NCBI GenBank assembly: GCA_964549505.1
Contig: CAZJVD010000013.1
Location: 16,799 to 80,798, forward strand
Length of the DNA stretch: 64,000 nt
DNA from: CAZJVD01 sp964549505
Lineage (GTDB): Bacteria; Bdellovibrionota; UBA1018; CAZJVD01
Direction: 5' to 3'
This document shows, piece after piece, positions 1-7,499 of this stretch (positions are counted from its first letter, which is position 1; the number at the start of each line of letters is the position of its first letter). The translations under genes and the position numbers were made by a program. The notes under the pieces are model-generated. The model was not told the origin of the DNA, ran no database searches, and saw nothing but the letters and a program-made list of their open reading frames with translations.

Positions 1-545
1 TCGGTCTCCACAAATCCGGGCAACACGATCTTCACATCAAGCGGAAGACCCGTCATTTTAGCTTCTTCGGCAAGCGCGCGGCCCAGTGCAAGCACAGCAG
101 CTTTTGATGCCGCATACGTCGCGATGAAAGGTGCCGGCAAAAGAGCCGAAAGCGACGAAATCAAAACAAGTTCGCCGTGCTTTTCTGGTCGACGTTCCTT
201 GAGACTGTTCACGACCAGAGAGCAACCCGCAAGAACCCCACCCCAGTTGATTCGCATCACACGATCACGTTCTTCAGAGGTCTGCTTATGAAACGGCCCG
301 ACGACGGTCACCCCCGCATTGAAGATCCAACGATCGATCGGCCCCAGCTGTTTCTCTGCTTCGATGAGCGTCGCTTTCAAAACGGTCTCATCGCTTGCAT
401 CCCCTACAAAGGAACGCATTTCACCGCTGATGGCCGCGGCGATCTCAAGATCAAGCACACTGACTCGGTAACCTCGCTTCAGATGTGTGCGAACGAGGGC
501 CGCGCCAATTCCACGCGAACCACCCGTAATGAAAACGTGCTTCAT
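1..545 (-). CDS. Short-chain dehydrogenase/reductase (3' end outside window)
   Basis: Reading from the ATG at 545 the protein opens with a Rossmann NAD(P)-binding motif (TGGSRGIG, residues 7-14). It continues with the SDR NAG motif near residue 95 and the catalytic Tyr-x3-Lys pair (TYAASKAA). It therefore belongs to the classical SDR family, oxidising or reducing an alcohol/ketone with NAD(P). The start overlaps the stop of the upstream M24 gene (ATGA), so the two are probably translated together. About 180 residues are visible and the C-terminus lies beyond base 1. The substrate cannot be told. The operon context (diiron oxygenase, alpha/beta hydrolase) suggests a small-molecule pathway, which is inference. 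Confidence 0.85.
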   Translation of the reverse strand, partial: MKHVFITGGSRGIGAALVRTHLKRGYRVSVLDLEIAAAISGEMRSFVGDASDETVLKATLIEAEKQLGPIDRWIFNAGVTVVGPFHKQTSEERDRVMRINWGGVLAGCSLVVNSLKERRPEKHGELVLISSLSALLPAPFIATYAASKAAVLALGRALAEEAKMTGLPLDVKIVLPGFVET

Positions 546-1390
546 ACGGCATCCCCGACTTTACGATGCGGAACATCGTCGTCTAACCACCGCGCTTCCC
601 CGTCGGGACGGACCACAAGAATCTCTTCGAACTTCGCCCCAAATCGTCGTCCACCATGACCCCCACGCGTACCCCCGTGTGTACCCCCACGTGTACCCCC
701 ACGTGCACCAAGATGCGGCTCGATCGCCCAAAGGCGTTCGGTCCCACCGGGAATCACACCGGACTGCTTGGGCCCAAGCAACGCAGGCCAAATACCACGA
801 CCCAACACCATAGCGTACGCGTGCACCGAAAACGGTCGCAACAATCCCGGAATTTTCTGAAAGGGTGTTCGTCTGAGTTCGTGACCCAACACATGAAAGG
901 GATAGCGCCGGTGCGCGCAGTCCATGTCGTTCTTCTGAAACTCTTGATCGACACGATCCCAAACAGCCTTACGCGTTCGAAGTGTCTGCACCCAGCCCGG
1001 AAGCTGCGAACGCATCTCGGCGAGGAGTTTTTTTGCTGCCAATACCTCAGTATTCTCACCAAACGACGTCGTGTAGCCGATGTCGGCCATGAACCCATCG
1101 ACCATGGGTGCGCAGTCTAAGATCACAGCGTCGCCGACCTCAAGTTTTCGTTCGCTCGGCATGAAATCCCAGTACCATTTCATCCCGTCAAAGCGCGTGC
1201 GATCTCCGAACCAAGCAAACGGCGTGTGAAAATACCCACCTGCGCCGTGGTCCTTTAAAAACGTCTCCATGAGCTGAGCGACTTGACGTTCGGATATGCC
1301 TTCGCGAAAAAACCCCTCGGTCGTTTGCGCGCATTGAAACGCCAAGCGCTGCGTGCGACGAAAACCGTCGAGATACTCTTCAGACTGCAT
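542..1390 (-). CDS. M24 family metallopeptidase (Xaa-Pro aminopeptidase/creatinase fold)
   Basis: This 282-residue protein has the five metal-ligand motifs of M24 pita-bread enzymes in order: two Asp in the block ILDCAPMVDGFMADIGY, His in VLGHELRR, Glu in AIEPHLG and Glu in KFEEILVV. The family cleaves Xaa-Pro peptides or related amide bonds with two metal ions, usually in the cytoplasm. I start it at ATG 1390, which overlaps the end of the alpha/beta hydrolase by 11 bases. A longer open frame to 1618 merely reads across that gene. Between the last two Glu ligands lies an unusual Gly/Thr/Arg four-residue repeat encoded by a 12-bp tandem repeat. The exact substrate is unknown. Confidence 0.85.
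   Translation of the reverse strand: MQSEEYLDGFRRTQRLAFQCAQTTEGFFREGISERQVAQLMETFLKDHGAGGYFHTPFAWFGDRTRFDGMKWYWDFMPSERKLEVGDAVILDCAPMVDGFMADIGYTTSFGENTEVLAAKKLLAEMRSQLPGWVQTLRTRKAVWDRVDQEFQKNDMDCAHRRYPFHVLGHELRRTPFQKIPGLLRPFSVHAYAMVLGRGIWPALLGPKQSGVIPGGTERLWAIEPHLGARGGTRGGTHGGTRGGHGGRRFGAKFEEILVVRPDGEARWLDDDVPHRKVGDAV
661..708. repeat. Four 12-bp tandem repeats inside the M24 gene
   Basis: Four consecutive 12-base units (consensus CCCCACGTGTAC on the plus strand) run from 661 to 708. Read on the minus strand they encode successive GARG, GTRG, GTHG and GTRG tetrads in a loop between two metal ligands of the M24 enzyme. Because the unit is a multiple of three, copy-number change would lengthen or shorten the loop without a frameshift. 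Confidence 0.85.
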
Positions 1391-2135
1391 GAGCCACCTC
1401 ATCGCCAATCCACGCATGAAGAAACCCAGCGACCGCCTTGGGTTGATCTTCATGCATCCAATGACCGCCCGGTACGATGCGCACCACCGGATGCTTTGAA
1501 ACACGAAGCGCTTCTTGTTGCGTGACCGGCAAGACGAAAACATCGTCTTTGCCACAGAGAAGAAGTGCGGGTGCCTCGAGTGGTTCGGCCTTTCGAAAAG
1601 CGTGCAGAAGCTCTGCAAGACTGCGTCGGTAGTGTCTGAGCATCCCGTAGCGCCGATTCAGAAGGGACCGCTTCTCAGGGGGCATCGGAAAAAACTTACG
1701 CGACAATAGTGCCCCCGAAAAACGTAGCAAGTTCTCACTCAGCACCGGCACCTGAAAGAGCAACACGTACGAACTGCGAACGATCTGCTTGATCTTGAAC
1801 CAGCGATGTAAAAACATCGGCAAGGTCATGCTATTGACCAGAACAAAACCGGCGAGCTCCCGTCCAAGATGCTTCGCAAGTGCCCACGCATAGATTCCGC
1901 CGATGTCATGACCCAAGACAATCCACCGTAAACAAGAGTCGGGATCCTGCTTTTGAATCTCGGCAAGACAGTCGTCGACCACTTGATCGCTGCGAGAACG
2001 TTCCGGAGTGAGCGAGAGACTAATCCATCGAAGGCCTTGGAGACTTTCCTGGCGCTTCAAAGCCTCAAACGTCGACGCGTCGTCAGGAAAACCGTGGACA
2101 GCGATGATACCGAGCGATTCGAAAGGTGACTCCAC
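1380..2135 (-). CDS. Alpha/beta-fold hydrolase
   Basis: This 251-residue protein has the oxyanion HGFPDD motif near the N-terminus and the nucleophile elbow LGHDIGG, in which Asp is the nucleophile. The acid region is CGKDDVF and a C-terminal His lies in PGGHWMHED. Asp at the elbow is typical of epoxide hydrolases and haloalkane dehalogenases rather than serine esterases, so a hydrolysis of that sort is plausible. The start codon is GTG. Its 3' end overlaps the M24 gene and it begins 15 bases after the stop of the diiron oxygenase gene, so these genes are probably one transcript. The substrate cannot be inferred. Confidence 0.85.
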   Translation of the reverse strand: MESPFESLGIIAVHGFPDDASTFEALKRQESLQGLRWISLSLTPERSRSDQVVDDCLAEIQKQDPDSCLRWIVLGHDIGGIYAWALAKHLGRELAGFVLVNSMTLPMFLHRWFKIKQIVRSSYVLLFQVPVLSENLLRFSGALLSRKFFPMPPEKRSLLNRRYGMLRHYRRSLAELLHAFRKAEPLEAPALLLCGKDDVFVLPVTQQEALRVSKHPVVRIVPGGHWMHEDQPKAVAGFLHAWIGDEVAHAV

Positions 2136-2150
2136 CTGAGAGATTCTAGC

Positions 2151-3149
2151 TCACCTGAGTTTACGCGTCTTGAGTTTTGGTAGTGGGAGAACAAACGCTC
2201 CCTGCCGCTCTGCAAATCGCAGAACCTTCTTATGCGCATTCAAGTTGATCAAAGAACTAACATAGGGAACCTCGGTCACGAGTTTCCAGAGCGTGGTGAT
2301 CTTCGGTTGCTGTTCTAAGAACGGTAGGAGCTCAGAGATCTTGGCAAACATGGGATGCTTGTCTCTTAAATGCACAGCATTCTGAACACGACTGAGGGAC
2401 GACATCGTCCAGAGTATTTGAACCAGCTGTGCTGCCAGGACATCGACTTTTTGAAGCATCCGATTCGAGAATCCAGTCATGAAACTCTCTTGGCAGACCT
2501 CGAGTATCAGATAGGGAAACGGACTGTGGCGGGCTTCTTCTTCGAAATGTTTCTGATGAATCTCGGCATAAAGAGGTTCGAGCGTTCCATAAAACGGCTT
2601 CATGGCCTGATGAAGCAGCAAGAATTGCTGCTCAACCGTCGCTACCACCCACCAGAACACATGGCTACCGAGTTCAAGACTCTGTTTGAGCAGCCACTCG
2701 GTATTCGTATGATTGATTTCGGGCAGGATCGACTCGAGCGTCGGTCGGTCGACGCCCAGACTGTTTGCGAAGACCTCGACGTAACGCCGAAACGTGTCGG
2801 CGTGCTTTTTTTCTTCGAGAAAGAACTGCTCGCCAACCGCGCGGAACTCGGGACTGATGGGGGCCGCCTCGAAAAGTGCGTCCCACGCTTGCGGGCGTAA
2901 GCGGATCAGACACTCTTCCATTTCGTAAATACTGCGCGCGATGATCAACCCCATGATCTGTGAAATCAGAAGTCGATGTTCGACACCGGCACCGGGGAAA
3001 ACGAGGGCGTCGTCATCGAGAGGCACCAAGGGCTTTGAGAGATCGACTCGATCACGCCACTGAATTGATTTTTCGATATCCCAAGCGTGTTTTTTTTGCT
3101 CAGCAAGAAGTTTGGCTAAGGATTTCGCGTCAAACGGCGAAAGGGCCAT
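2151..3149 (-). CDS. AurF-like diiron oxygenase / ferritin-like protein
   Basis: This 332-residue, mostly helical protein has two ExxH diiron motifs: EEKKH around residues 112-116 and EEEARH around 203-208. Further Glu residues lie at about 78-79 and 173. This spacing matches the AurF (p-aminobenzoate N-oxygenase) family, which uses a non-haem diiron centre and O2 to oxidise amines or related substrates. I start at ATG 3149. The longer open frame up to 3509 overlaps the next gene and is rejected. It sits upstream of an alpha/beta hydrolase, an M24 protein and an SDR in what looks like one operon. The family call is fairly sure, the substrate unknown. Confidence 0.75.
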   Translation of the reverse strand: MALSPFDAKSLAKLLAEQKKHAWDIEKSIQWRDRVDLSKPLVPLDDDALVFPGAGVEHRLLISQIMGLIIARSIYEMEECLIRLRPQAWDALFEAAPISPEFRAVGEQFFLEEKKHADTFRRYVEVFANSLGVDRPTLESILPEINHTNTEWLLKQSLELGSHVFWWVVATVEQQFLLLHQAMKPFYGTLEPLYAEIHQKHFEEEARHSPFPYLILEVCQESFMTGFSNRMLQKVDVLAAQLVQILWTMSSLSRVQNAVHLRDKHPMFAKISELLPFLEQQPKITTLWKLVTEVPYVSSLINLNAHKKVLRFAERQGAFVLPLPKLKTRKLR

Positions 3150-3172
3150 GCGCTTATAAGTGTAACCCAGTC

Positions 3173-3811
3173 TTACGATGCGTGCGACACGACAAAAAGA
3201 TTGACGGCGCCGAACGCTGCAAGCGTTAACCCCGCCAAAACATCGCCGTAGTGCTCGAGCCATACTTGGTCGAGCTTCAGAAAACCTAGGCGCACGAGTG
3301 TCGCCGCGCCTGAGAGGGCGACGATCACACCGGTCACAAAGGATATCGACGTCAGTATCAGGGCCGATGTCCCGAAAGGTGCCGCCGCAAGAAATGTCGG
3401 CAAAGCCCCCAAGCACGGTGAAAACCCAGCCACGAAAAGAAAAGCGTACGGACGCCCCGCGCGCCCAGACTCTGGCTCTTCGGGCCCGTGATGCGAGTGC
3501 CCGCGACAACGATAGTGTTCCCGGTAGTTGATCGCTGCGTACGTAAGGCCAAAAACCAAAAGCACGATGCCTGCAAAACGTTCAATCGACTCATGGTGGT
3601 CTTCGATCAAACCACGTCCAAAACAAAACAGTGAAATGCCCAACAGGAGGGACGTCGCGATATGTCCGCTCGCTGCCACCAACGACGCTTGGATCGTCTC
3701 GCGCACACCCCAACGGCGCTTTCGTGAGACCAAAACGACTGGGAGCCAATGAGCCGGTGTCACCGAGTGCAAAAAACCCATTATTCCGGCGGAAAGTATG
3801 ACGAGGCCCAT
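3173..3811 (-). CDS. NicO/UreH-like multi-pass membrane transporter
   Basis: This 212-residue integral membrane protein has about six hydrophobic segments. An N-terminal His-containing helix reads GFLHSVTPAHWLPVV, a His-rich loop (RGHSHHGPEEPE) lies near residue 105, and FSPCLGALPTF follows. This pattern is typical of the RcnA/NicO nickel-cobalt exporter and UreH-like sulfite/metal transporter superfamily. The His loop suggests a divalent metal as substrate, which is inference. It is the first gene of the apparent minus-strand operon, ending 23 bases before the diiron oxygenase, so it could serve its metal needs. Confidence 0.7.
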   Translation of the reverse strand: MGLVILSAGIMGFLHSVTPAHWLPVVLVSRKRRWGVRETIQASLVAASGHIATSLLLGISLFCFGRGLIEDHHESIERFAGIVLLVFGLTYAAINYREHYRCRGHSHHGPEEPESGRAGRPYAFLFVAGFSPCLGALPTFLAAAPFGTSALILTSISFVTGVIVALSGAATLVRLGFLKLDQVWLEHYGDVLAGLTLAAFGAVNLFVVSHAS

Positions 3812-3832
3812 GGATGTTCTCTAGATTGGGTT

Positions 3833-4360
3833 TTAATCGACTTTCGAAAGAACGGAAACCCGTAAGCCGCAGAATTTATCACGCACGCCTTGTAGGCGCT
3901 TTTGCACACGATCCAGCGTCTCGACCATTCGGGGAAGGTTTCCAGCTTCGGCATACCCATGAAGGGAAACGAAATCGTCGGCGATCCTATAGAGCTCGGG
4001 GCGCAAACCACGAAGAGCCGGATCTTCATCCGTAATGTCCAGATACTCCTGCACCGTCGAAAGGGAACGCCGCGCCCACGTCGCCCAATCGCCACGTTGA
4101 TCGTCTCGGATTCGCGGGACCACGCGCTCGGCGGTGTTAGCTCCCTGCGCGTGTACTGAAGCCAAGCCGCGCACTGCGGTCACTTCACTATAGACCGAGT
4201 TAAGAGCAGCGTAGGCGTCGACGACTTCTTCGTGCAGCTTCGGCACGTCGTGGTTACAGACCTCGGCAAAGTCATGGTCATTGCAGCTCGAAGCGATCAC
4301 GGCGAACAAAGCGATCCCTACGAGTGCTAGAAGTCGAAGTTTTGGACAAGGCACGACCAT
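3833..4360 (-). CDS. Predicted lipoprotein, unknown function
   Basis: The 175-residue protein starts with a lipoprotein signal: a basic start, a hydrophobic stretch, then the lipobox IASSC with Cys at about residue 26. It should be acylated and exported. The mature part is mainly helical and soluble with a few further Cys (CNDHD, EVCNHD, DKFCG). I recognise no domain. ATG 4360 is preceded by CGGAG. It lies just upstream of the transporter gene and diverges from the flagellin gene. Confidence 0.65.
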   Translation of the reverse strand: MVVPCPKLRLLALVGIALFAVIASSCNDHDFAEVCNHDVPKLHEEVVDAYAALNSVYSEVTAVRGLASVHAQGANTAERVVPRIRDDQRGDWATWARRSLSTVQEYLDITDEDPALRGLRPELYRIADDFVSLHGYAEAGNLPRMVETLDRVQKRLQGVRDKFCGLRVSVLSKVD

Positions 4361-4494
4361 TGTCTCCGCTTCGGCATTTTCCGAACACTCGGCAAATTTT
4401 TTAGCATCTCTGAACTAGGTCATTAATTTGCCACGTGAAAAAATTCTGGACTGTTTTTGTCGTGTATAAGTACTTGAAATCATAAAAAAAATTT

Positions 4495-4521
4495 TAAAGT
4501 GGGAAAAATCTGCACCGATAG
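4495..4521 (+). promoter_or_regulatory. Sigma28 (FliA)-type flagellin promoter
   Basis: TAAA at 4495-4498 is followed after exactly 15 bases by ACCGATAG at 4514-4521. The flagellar sigma28 consensus is TAAA-N15-GCCGATAA, so the -10 element matches six of eight positions and the -35 and spacing are exact. It lies about 125 bases before the flagellin start, with an AT-rich tract just upstream. Confidence 0.75.
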
Positions 4522-4621
4522 GTGGGGTGTCGTTAGGAGGCATGGAATTGCCAGATGCGAGTGAGGTTATCGGAACCCCACAAACATCTCGACGCGACGA
4601 AACTTTTTCACGGAGGAGGTC

Positions 4622-4645
4622 ATGATGACAAAACGAGGAGAATAA
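4622..4645 (+). CDS. Possible seven-codon leader peptide before flagellin
   Basis: A strong ribosome-binding site (GGAGGAGG, 4612-4619) precedes two in-frame ATGs that open a tiny frame, MMTKRGE-stop, ending at 4645. That is one base before the flagellin ATG at 4647. The flagellin's own ribosome-binding site (GAGGAG, 4635-4640) lies inside this frame. Ribosomes reading the leader would pass over the flagellin initiation site, which could couple or tune its translation. The arrangement is seen directly; the role is inference. Confidence 0.35.
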   Translation: MMTKRGE

Positions 4646-4646
4646 A

Positions 4647-5483
4647 ATGGGACTACGTATTGCAACCAATATCCAGTCCATGGCTGCTCAGCGCAGCTTG
4701 GCTGGAAATAAGATGTCACAAGACAAGAGTCTTGAACGTTTGGCGAGCGGTAATCGCATTAACCGCGCCGCTGACGATGCTGCTGGACTCGCGATCAGCG
4801 AAAAGCTGTACTCGAATCTGCGCAGCATGAAACAAGCAGAACGCAACGCCAACGACGGGATCAGCTTGATCCAAGTCGCAGAAGGTGGTTTGAACGAGAT
4901 CAACAACATGCTCACACGCATGCGCGAACTCTCGATCCAAGCTGCTTCGGACACGATTGGTGATGCGGAACGCGGATTCGTCGACAAAGAAGTTCAACAT
5001 CTCAAATCAGAGTTGAACCGAATTGCTGCGACGACAGAATTCAACGGAACAAAACTTTTGAACGGTTCCGTCGAAGAAGCGCTCGATTTTCAAGTCGGTA
5101 TCCATAACGATCCGACGCTCGATCGCCTTCAATTCGACACAAAATCACTCATGACGACGCTAGACTCTCTCGGTTTGACCGAAGCAGCGACGACTTCAAA
5201 GCTTCAGGCACAAGAAAACCTGGGTATGTTGGACGCCGCCATGATGAGAGTGAACGAAAACCGTTCCTCACTCGGTGCTCTCCAAAACCGGCTCAACTCA
5301 ACGGTCACCAACTTGATGACGTATCAAGAAAACTTGGCCGCTGCGAAAAGCCGCATTCGAGACACGGATATGGCTGAGGAAGTCAGCACCCTCACGAAGG
5401 GCAATATCCTGACTCAAGCAAATATCTCGACGTTAGCGCAGGCTAACGCCAACGCACAGCAAGCTCTGAGACTTCTTCAGTAA
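4647..5483 (+). CDS. fliC: Flagellin
   Basis: The 278-residue protein has the conserved flagellin D0/D1 regions. The N-terminus runs MGLRIATNIQSM...RLASGNRINRAADDAAGLAIS, with the TEFNGTKLLNG motif near residue 132. The C-terminal D1/D0 region contains RIRDTDMAEE and ends in ANANAQQALRLLQ. The variable D2/D3 domains are absent, giving a minimal filament subunit. It is exported by the flagellar type III apparatus and polymerises into the filament. The ATG at 4647 follows GAGGAG at 4635-4640. A sigma28 promoter upstream and a hairpin downstream make it monocistronic. No other flagellar genes are visible here. Confidence 0.97.
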   Translation: MGLRIATNIQSMAAQRSLAGNKMSQDKSLERLASGNRINRAADDAAGLAISEKLYSNLRSMKQAERNANDGISLIQVAEGGLNEINNMLTRMRELSIQAASDTIGDAERGFVDKEVQHLKSELNRIAATTEFNGTKLLNGSVEEALDFQVGIHNDPTLDRLQFDTKSLMTTLDSLGLTEAATTSKLQAQENLGMLDAAMMRVNENRSSLGALQNRLNSTVTNLMTYQENLAAAKSRIRDTDMAEEVSTLTKGNILTQANISTLAQANANAQQALRLLQ

Positions 5484-5518
5484 GCTCGCTCTGCCTGTTT
5501 TATCCTCGTTTTCCTGAT

Positions 5519-5547
5519 GGGGGTTCTGTGGAAACAGAACTCCCTTT
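5519..5547 (+). terminator. Rho-independent-type hairpin after flagellin
   Basis: An 11-bp stem (5519-5529 with 5534-5544, one G-U pair) closes a GGAA loop and is followed by TTT. It lies 36 bases after the flagellin stop. The U tract is short, so termination may be partial. The hairpin could also protect the 3' end of the flagellin mRNA. Confidence 0.65.
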
Positions 5548-5582
5548 CAGGCCTCGCTTGTTTGTGCGAAGAGTGAGGCGGC

Positions 5583-5707
5583 ATGGAAAACGATCTTCTT
5601 TCACCTCGCCGGCGCTACATTCGAGAACTTTATGATCTCGAAAAGCTGAGCGCTTTGGCTTTGTCAGCAACACACGTCTGAACGTCGAAATCGGCTGCAA
5701 CGCCTAA
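5583..5707 (+). pseudogene. Truncated, internally deleted copy of the trmB 5' end
   Basis: From ATG 5583 the frame reads PRRRYIRELYDLEKL, matching the N-terminus of the intact trmB on the other strand. A 33-base stretch at 5616-5648 is identical to the complement of 7371-7403. After that about 60 bases are missing relative to trmB, the frame shifts, and the coding sense resumes as RLNVEIGCNA before ending in a stop. The copy lacks the rest of the methyltransferase and is non-functional. It lies beside one of two paralogous membrane-protein genes, so it looks like debris of a local duplication/inversion. Confidence 0.8.
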
Positions 5708-5725
5708 CCTGTCTTATTGGGAGGT

Positions 5726-6700
5726 TCACGGCGAGAGACGAATCACGCAACCGACACGCGCAAAGAGTTTTCGAGTGGTCTCGGTTTGCGCCGCCAGCAC
5801 GCGCAGCGCTGACTCTCGAGCGGCCCTATAGGATCGGTATTCCGCCCGCATCGGGATGAAGGACCCCTTTTTAGACCACTCAGGCCGGTCCGGCCAGAAT
5901 TTTGAGAACATGGAAAGAAGAACCGCAACGATGCCGACCGACGCTACCACAACCCAGGGAGCCTCGGATGGCTTATTTACCCCCACCACGCTAAGAACGA
6001 TGGCAAGAACATCCACGGCAGCGAACACAGCCAGGACGGTTAAGTGAGTGGTTCTTACCGTGCGGGCATGCTCCAACGTATGTGCTAGATGAGAACGCGC
6101 TTGCGGAGCTTCGCCGTTACGTATCACTGTCGACTCACTCGCGAGCTGGTCTACTAATCTCTGTCCCACCCCACTTCGGATCCAGTTCGGAACTGTGGCC
6201 CAGACTCTGACAAACGGTACGAGGATTCCTTCATCGATGGTCACGGCCTCGGATTTCACTAACTCGGCGGTGAGGGCGCGTACTTCGTTCTGAATAATGC
6301 CCTCATACGCTACACGAGCGCCGCCTCGATAATAGTTTTCTAATCCTGTGTTACCGGTCTGCCCGTTGTAGTGAGCAGCAAGAAGAGCGGTCCACGCTAG
6401 ATTGGACTGAACATTGGACTGAAAACTCGCCTGTCCAGAAACGTCCGACGGGGTAGTTGTGAATCGGGCCTCACCAACGTTCAGACTGTCCAAAACGGAT
6501 TCAGAAAACCGGGGGTCAGAAACAAAACCGGAGAACCGGGTCCACTGTATTTCAGCATCGACCCTCTGACCGTGTTGCATATAAGCGGCAATTCGTTGTT
6601 CAACAAGCGCCTGAAAAGAACTCGGTAGTCCCACGACCGGATCCGCTACCGCAGAGAACGCTGCTACGAGGCCACAAATCATCGTACAAAGTCGTCGCAT
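5726..6700 (-). CDS. Exported membrane protein, paralogue of the gene at 7500-8576
   Basis: This 324-residue protein has an N-terminal signal peptide (about 1-19) and a soluble helical domain of about 190 residues. Two adjacent hydrophobic helices follow (about 220-241 and 247-265), then a basic C-terminal tail. The block NEVRALTAELVK...VTIDEGILVPFVRVWATVP is nearly identical in its paralogue. A 28-base run (6211-6238) is identical to the complement of 8043-8070. The shared C-terminal motif is MRAEYRSYRAARE. I recognise no family. It starts 34 bases after the trmB stop on the same strand and may be co-transcribed with it. Confidence 0.75.
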   Translation of the reverse strand: MRRLCTMICGLVAAFSAVADPVVGLPSSFQALVEQRIAAYMQHGQRVDAEIQWTRFSGFVSDPRFSESVLDSLNVGEARFTTTPSDVSGQASFQSNVQSNLAWTALLAAHYNGQTGNTGLENYYRGGARVAYEGIIQNEVRALTAELVKSEAVTIDEGILVPFVRVWATVPNWIRSGVGQRLVDQLASESTVIRNGEAPQARSHLAHTLEHARTVRTTHLTVLAVFAAVDVLAIVLSVVGVNKPSEAPWVVVASVGIVAVLLSMFSKFWPDRPEWSKKGSFIPMRAEYRSYRAARESALRVLAAQTETTRKLFARVGCVIRLSP

Positions 6701-6734
6701 AGTTCGCGCAACCTGCCACGCGTGTCATAGCATG

Positions 6735-7457
6735 TCAACCGACGGGCGACTGTTCGTGCGCCAGCATGAACCGATGAATCGGCTTTTTTGCGTGGATAAA
6801 AATCCGCTCAAAAAGCGTGACGTCAGGAATGGTGAGCGTTTCGGGAGCTGGATGGGCGCCGTGCCGATTGGGCTCATAGTGCAGGAGTTTCCAGGCTGAG
6901 CTTCCACGAATCTCACGATCGATCCACGCGGCGTAGGCCAGGTCGTCGGTGCGAATCTCAAGGGTGCCGCCGGAGCGGACAAGAGGTGCGACCTTATTGA
7001 GCCAGGCGGCCGTCAACAGTCTATGTTTATGATGAACACGTTTGGGCCACGGGTCAGGAAAAAAAATCGAGAGCGTGTCGATCTCATCCGGGGCAAAGAG
7101 CTTCGTCAGATCGTTTGCGTTCGCTCGGACGAAACCGGCGTTCTTGAGACCGCGCTTCTGAATCTTCTCGCATCCACGGAAGATCTGCTTGTGCTTCCAA
7201 TCGACGCCTAGAAACAGCTCGTGCGGCGCCCTTTCGGCAAGCGCCAACAACACGTGTCCGGCGTTGCAGCCGATCTCGACGTTCAAGCGCGTTCCGCTGG
7301 TAAAACCGAAGCGTTCGCGATGGCGCCCCTGAACGAGCGAAAGGCTTTTCTCGGTTATGAGCGCCGCGCACAGCTTTTCGAGATCATAAAGTTCTCGAAT
7401 GTAACGACGGCGAGGTGAGGCAAGAGCTTGGGTTTGGGTCTCGGTCGGATCGTGCAT
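6735..7457 (-). CDS. trmB: tRNA (guanine-N7-)-methyltransferase
   Basis: This 240-residue enzyme uses S-adenosylmethionine to methylate G46 of tRNAs in the cytoplasm. It shows the SAM-binding motif NVEIGCNAGHVLLALA, an LGVDWK segment, and the highly characteristic family signature FFPDPWPKRVHHKHR. ATG 7457 is chosen because the longer frame up to 7796 would run through the divergent gene's promoter and coding region. A broken copy of its 5' end lies at 5583-5707. It is flanked on both sides by paralogous membrane-protein genes. Confidence 0.93.
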   Translation of the reverse strand: MHDPTETQTQALASPRRRYIRELYDLEKLCAALITEKSLSLVQGRHRERFGFTSGTRLNVEIGCNAGHVLLALAERAPHELFLGVDWKHKQIFRGCEKIQKRGLKNAGFVRANANDLTKLFAPDEIDTLSIFFPDPWPKRVHHKHRLLTAAWLNKVAPLVRSGGTLEIRTDDLAYAAWIDREIRGSSAWKLLHYEPNRHGAHPAPETLTIPDVTLFERIFIHAKKPIHRFMLAHEQSPVG

Positions 7458-7499
7458 CCAGCGCGTTTTCTCACAAACCCGGCGCGGGGGGAAGTTGAC

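Noticed and set aside
1391..1618. N-terminal extension of the M24 protein
   Set aside because: It reads across the alpha/beta hydrolase gene in another frame; ATG 1390 overlaps that gene only slightly.
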